In this document: piece by piece, positions 62,167 to 64,000 of the stretch | Layout of the letters: each line of letters starts with the position of its first letter | How positions within the stretch are numbered: the stretch's first letter is position 1 | DNA from: Bradyrhizobium sp. CB1650 | GTDB taxonomy: Bacteria; Pseudomonadota; Alphaproteobacteria; Rhizobiales; Xanthobacteraceae | Length of the DNA: 64,000 nucleotides | NCBI RefSeq assembly: GCF_029761915.1 | Contig: NZ_CP121695.1 | Coordinates: 5,733,501 to 5,797,500, forward strand | Reading direction: 5' to 3' | The notes under the pieces: model-generated | The model's database searches: none | What the model saw: only the letters and a program-made list of their open reading frames with translations | What the model was told of the DNA's origin: nothing | Made by a program: the position numbers and the translations under genes

Positions 62167-62373
62167 CGCCGCATTTCAGATCGAGAGTATCCTTTTGGGG
62201 TAGTCCCAAATCGCGGCGCTGCGGTCATGTGCTTGTCACGCCAATGCCTCACTCCAGCACATGCCGACATGGAGACCGCGAACTGCGGGTACGACTGCGA
62301 CCACGGCTTCGAGATCAGTCTCGTGCGACGTAGAGCAAATTGGGCTGAATGCATACGCGGCGGCAAACATGAC

Positions 62374-62402
62374 CGAGCGCTCCCTCTCCGGAGGAGCGCT
62401 CG
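62374..62402. repeat. Strong hairpin downstream of exoF
   Basis: 10-bp perfect arms CGAGCGCTCC and GGAGCGCTCG with a 9-nt loop. It lies 144 bp past the exoF stop (minus strand). No T-run follows on either strand, so it is at best a non-canonical terminator or an mRNA 3' stabiliser. Confidence 0.4.
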
Positions 62403-62546
62403 ATGCGTTTGACCAAGGCTGGATTCGGCGTCAGTGCCGAGGTGTTAAGCGACGATGCTATGCGATCGTGTCTTGACTTAACTCATCCACGGCAGTCCGT
62501 TCCCTGCGCGCACCAAGCCCAGCACCAGCTTGCGCCGGAAAAAGCC

Positions 62547-63935
62547 TTAGCGTTCGTTCAACGTGTACGTGCGGTTCTGAGGAGGCTCGGACTGCGGTGC
62601 GGGACCGAGCAGGCTTGGCGAGACCGCAGACGTCGTCTTGGCGATCACCTTGAGCACGTCGCCCGGCATCAACGACGACGTCTCGGTCGCCTGGAACGTC
62701 TGGGGACCTTCCCTGGACTGACGCACGATCTCGTAGCCCTCCGCCTGTGCTGCGCTGCTGGTTTTCTGCAGAACCACCACGAGCGCCTTGGCCGATGTCA
62801 TGGTTTCTTGGGCTGACGCGATCTCCCTGTCGATGGCGGCGATCGCCTTCGCAAGGTTCGCAGCGTCCTCAGAAGTCAGTCGCGGACCGGCTTCCTCTGC
62901 GTCCGCCAGCCGCGTCTCGGCCTGCGCGATCTCCACGAGATAGTCTTGCCGACGCGCTTCGATGTCGGACAATTCCGTACGCAGCGTGACGACGTTATTG
63001 CTCGTCACCCAGCCCTTGTCCTTGAGCTTTTGCAAGTCGCCGAGACGCTCGAGCCGCATGTCCCGCTGGGCATCGGCCTGCTCGAGCTTGCGTCGCAACG
63101 CTTCCACCTCGTTGCGGACGGACTCCGCTTTCGACGCGACTTCTCGAACCTGCTGCATACGCCTGGCTTGCTCGGCGCGAAGAATGGTATTTTCGGTCGC
63201 GATGAAAGTCTTGGCGACCGCCTCCTCGCCGCCCAGCGAGGCCAGTTGAACCGGAATCGACAGCGACGAGGCGCCATCGCGCTCCGCTTCCAGCCGTGCA
63301 CGACGGACCAGCAACTGCTTGACCTGAACGGTCGCGCTGCGCAGCCGCTCCATCTCCCGCACGCCCTCGATAACGCTGGTCAGATTGTTTTCGCCACGGT
63401 CGAGCCCGCCGGCGAGCGCGACCGCATGGAGCACGATCATGCCGGGCACGTGCTTGTATGACCCGGGATTCTTGACCGCACCGAGCACGTAGACCGGCGC
63501 GCGCTCCGCGATCTTGACCTCGATATTTGCGCTGCGACCCATCATCGACATGAACGAGACCGCGATGTCGGCCCTCAGATCTTCAAGCGCGCGTCCCTGG
63601 ACCGCGAAGCGGCCAAGCATGGGGATCGAAATTGCGCCGTCCGGCTCGACCGTATAGTCGCCGCCGAGATCCGTACGCTGGTAGAAGGTCCGCAGCACGC
63701 CCTGCGGTTCGGCCCGGTCGCGACCGCCCTGTTTCGCGGCTCCGACATCGATCGTCTCGTAGAACGAGATCTTGAGCTTATCGCCAATCTCAAGCGACGG
63801 TTCGCCCGGCGACGATGCTGTCCTGGCAGCATCGGGGGCGCTTTTCTGGGGCGGACTCGTTTGACCGAGGACCACGCCACCCGCCAAGGCGACAGCGACC
63901 AGGACTGTAGCGCAACTTCTGACGATCGCGAGCAT
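62547..63935 (-). CDS. exoF: Polysaccharide biosynthesis/export protein (ExoF-like)
   Basis: 462-residue exported protein. A signal peptide (about residues 1-25) is followed by the polysaccharide export domain (LEIGDKLKISFYETID, DYTVEPDGAISIPMLGRF) and an SLBB-like segment (APVYVLGAVKNPGSYKHVPG). A long coiled coil (about 195-410; RSATVQVKQLL to AIDREIASAQETM) and a final beta segment (SLMPGDVLKVI) complete the chain. This layout matches ExoF of rhizobial succinoglycan-type systems, acting in the periplasm in exopolysaccharide export. GGAG precedes the ATG. Symbol by similarity of layout. Confidence 0.88.
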   Translation of the reverse strand: MLAIVRSCATVLVAVALAGGVVLGQTSPPQKSAPDAARTASSPGEPSLEIGDKLKISFYETIDVGAAKQGGRDRAEPQGVLRTFYQRTDLGGDYTVEPDGAISIPMLGRFAVQGRALEDLRADIAVSFMSMMGRSANIEVKIAERAPVYVLGAVKNPGSYKHVPGMIVLHAVALAGGLDRGENNLTSVIEGVREMERLRSATVQVKQLLVRRARLEAERDGASSLSIPVQLASLGGEEAVAKTFIATENTILRAEQARRMQQVREVASKAESVRNEVEALRRKLEQADAQRDMRLERLGDLQKLKDKGWVTSNNVVTLRTELSDIEARRQDYLVEIAQAETRLADAEEAGPRLTSEDAANLAKAIAAIDREIASAQETMTSAKALVVVLQKTSSAAQAEGYEIVRQSREGPQTFQATETSSLMPGDVLKVIAKTTSAVSPSLLGPAPQSEPPQNRTYTLNER

Positions 63936-64000
63936 CGGACTGCTCCATTCCTGCAGTGGCCCAGCAACCTCCTGGGTCTCCGACCTCGCATTTACCCGTC
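63936..64000. other. Upstream region of exoF at the window edge
   Basis: 65 bp before the exoF ATG. A GGAG ribosome site lies just upstream of the start. No promoter hexamers are convincing; the rest of the control region is beyond the edge. Confidence 0.4.

Larger units (their letters stand above)
62021..62546. other. Intergenic region between the Crp/Fnr-type gene and exoF
   Basis: About 525 bp without a supportable gene; short plus-strand frames (for example 62143-62412) have unlikely composition. It holds three perfect inverted repeats, listed separately, and an AT-rich block near 62080-62105 that may carry the promoter of the regulator gene. Confidence 0.5.

Noticed and set aside
62143..62412. 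89-residue plus-strand frame between the regulator and exoF
   Set aside because: Cys/Arg-rich composition, no ribosome site, and it overlaps an inverted repeat and a hairpin.
1..64000. tRNA, rRNA, CRISPR array, insertion sequence or prophage
   Set aside because: Looked for and none seen: no transposase or integrase frame, no direct-repeat array, no tRNA-like cloverleaf noticed by eye.

Overview
The window looks like a chromosomal segment of a high-GC alphaproteobacterium, most likely Bradyrhizobium or a close relative. The grounds are the Agrobacterium-type type VI secretion (T6SS) gene set without tssJ, the Fdh-linked DUF3305/DUF3306/DUF6352/DUF6505 genes, an ExoF-like export protein, and a 40-residue MKAFLLGC... 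miniprotein of a kind I recall from Bradyrhizobiaceae. This is recognition from memory; no search was run. I saw no rRNA, tRNA, CRISPR array, transposase or phage gene.

Layout. (1) 1-7.3 kb: the end of an SDR oxidoreductase gene, then a tightly overlapping minus-strand operon (Tat-exported binding protein, fused permease, ATPase, CoA transferase, CitE-like lyase) read divergently from a GntR/FCD regulator. This looks like an import-plus-catabolism unit for an unidentified organic acid. (2) 7.5-8.4 kb: three tiny plus-strand genes, one preceded by a perfect CRP-type palindrome. (3) 8.4-21.1 kb: a respiratory, molybdenum-type formate dehydrogenase (fdhC, fdhB, fdhA, fdhX) behind an HTH-TorD fusion chaperone. 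Upstream is a chain of five genes, each overlapping the next by 4 bp (ligase-like, DUF6505, DUF6352, DUF3305, DUF3306). A large 4Fe-4S protein is divergent from them, and a WD40-cytochrome c fusion follows.

(4) 21.5-32.1 kb: an accessory island of predicted envelope or secreted hydrolases. It holds a metzincin-like metalloprotease, two caspase-fold (C14) proteins, an alpha/beta hydrolase, a beta-propeller plus NlpC/P60-like protein, DUF4384 and DUF4424 proteins and small unknowns. It abuts a kinase whose extracytoplasmic domain resembles the DUF4384 modules of the island. This is the best candidate for an undescribed system in the window.

(5) 32.1-59.2 kb: a nearly complete T6SS in two divergent operons. 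Minus strand, in transcription order: vgrG, DUF6931-like, tagH (FHA), tssK, tssL-OmpA, tssM, tagF, pppA, ppkA. Plus strand: tssA, tssB, tssC, hcp, tssE, tssF, tssG, tssH, then a SAM methyltransferase and an orphan. Kinase, phosphatase, TagF and FHA protein make up a threonine-phosphorylation control circuit. Neither tssJ nor a PAAR gene was found. (6) 59.2-64 kb: glmS behind a Crp/Fnr-type regulator with a palindrome at its start, then an ExoF-like polysaccharide export gene, suggesting an exopolysaccharide region beyond the right edge.
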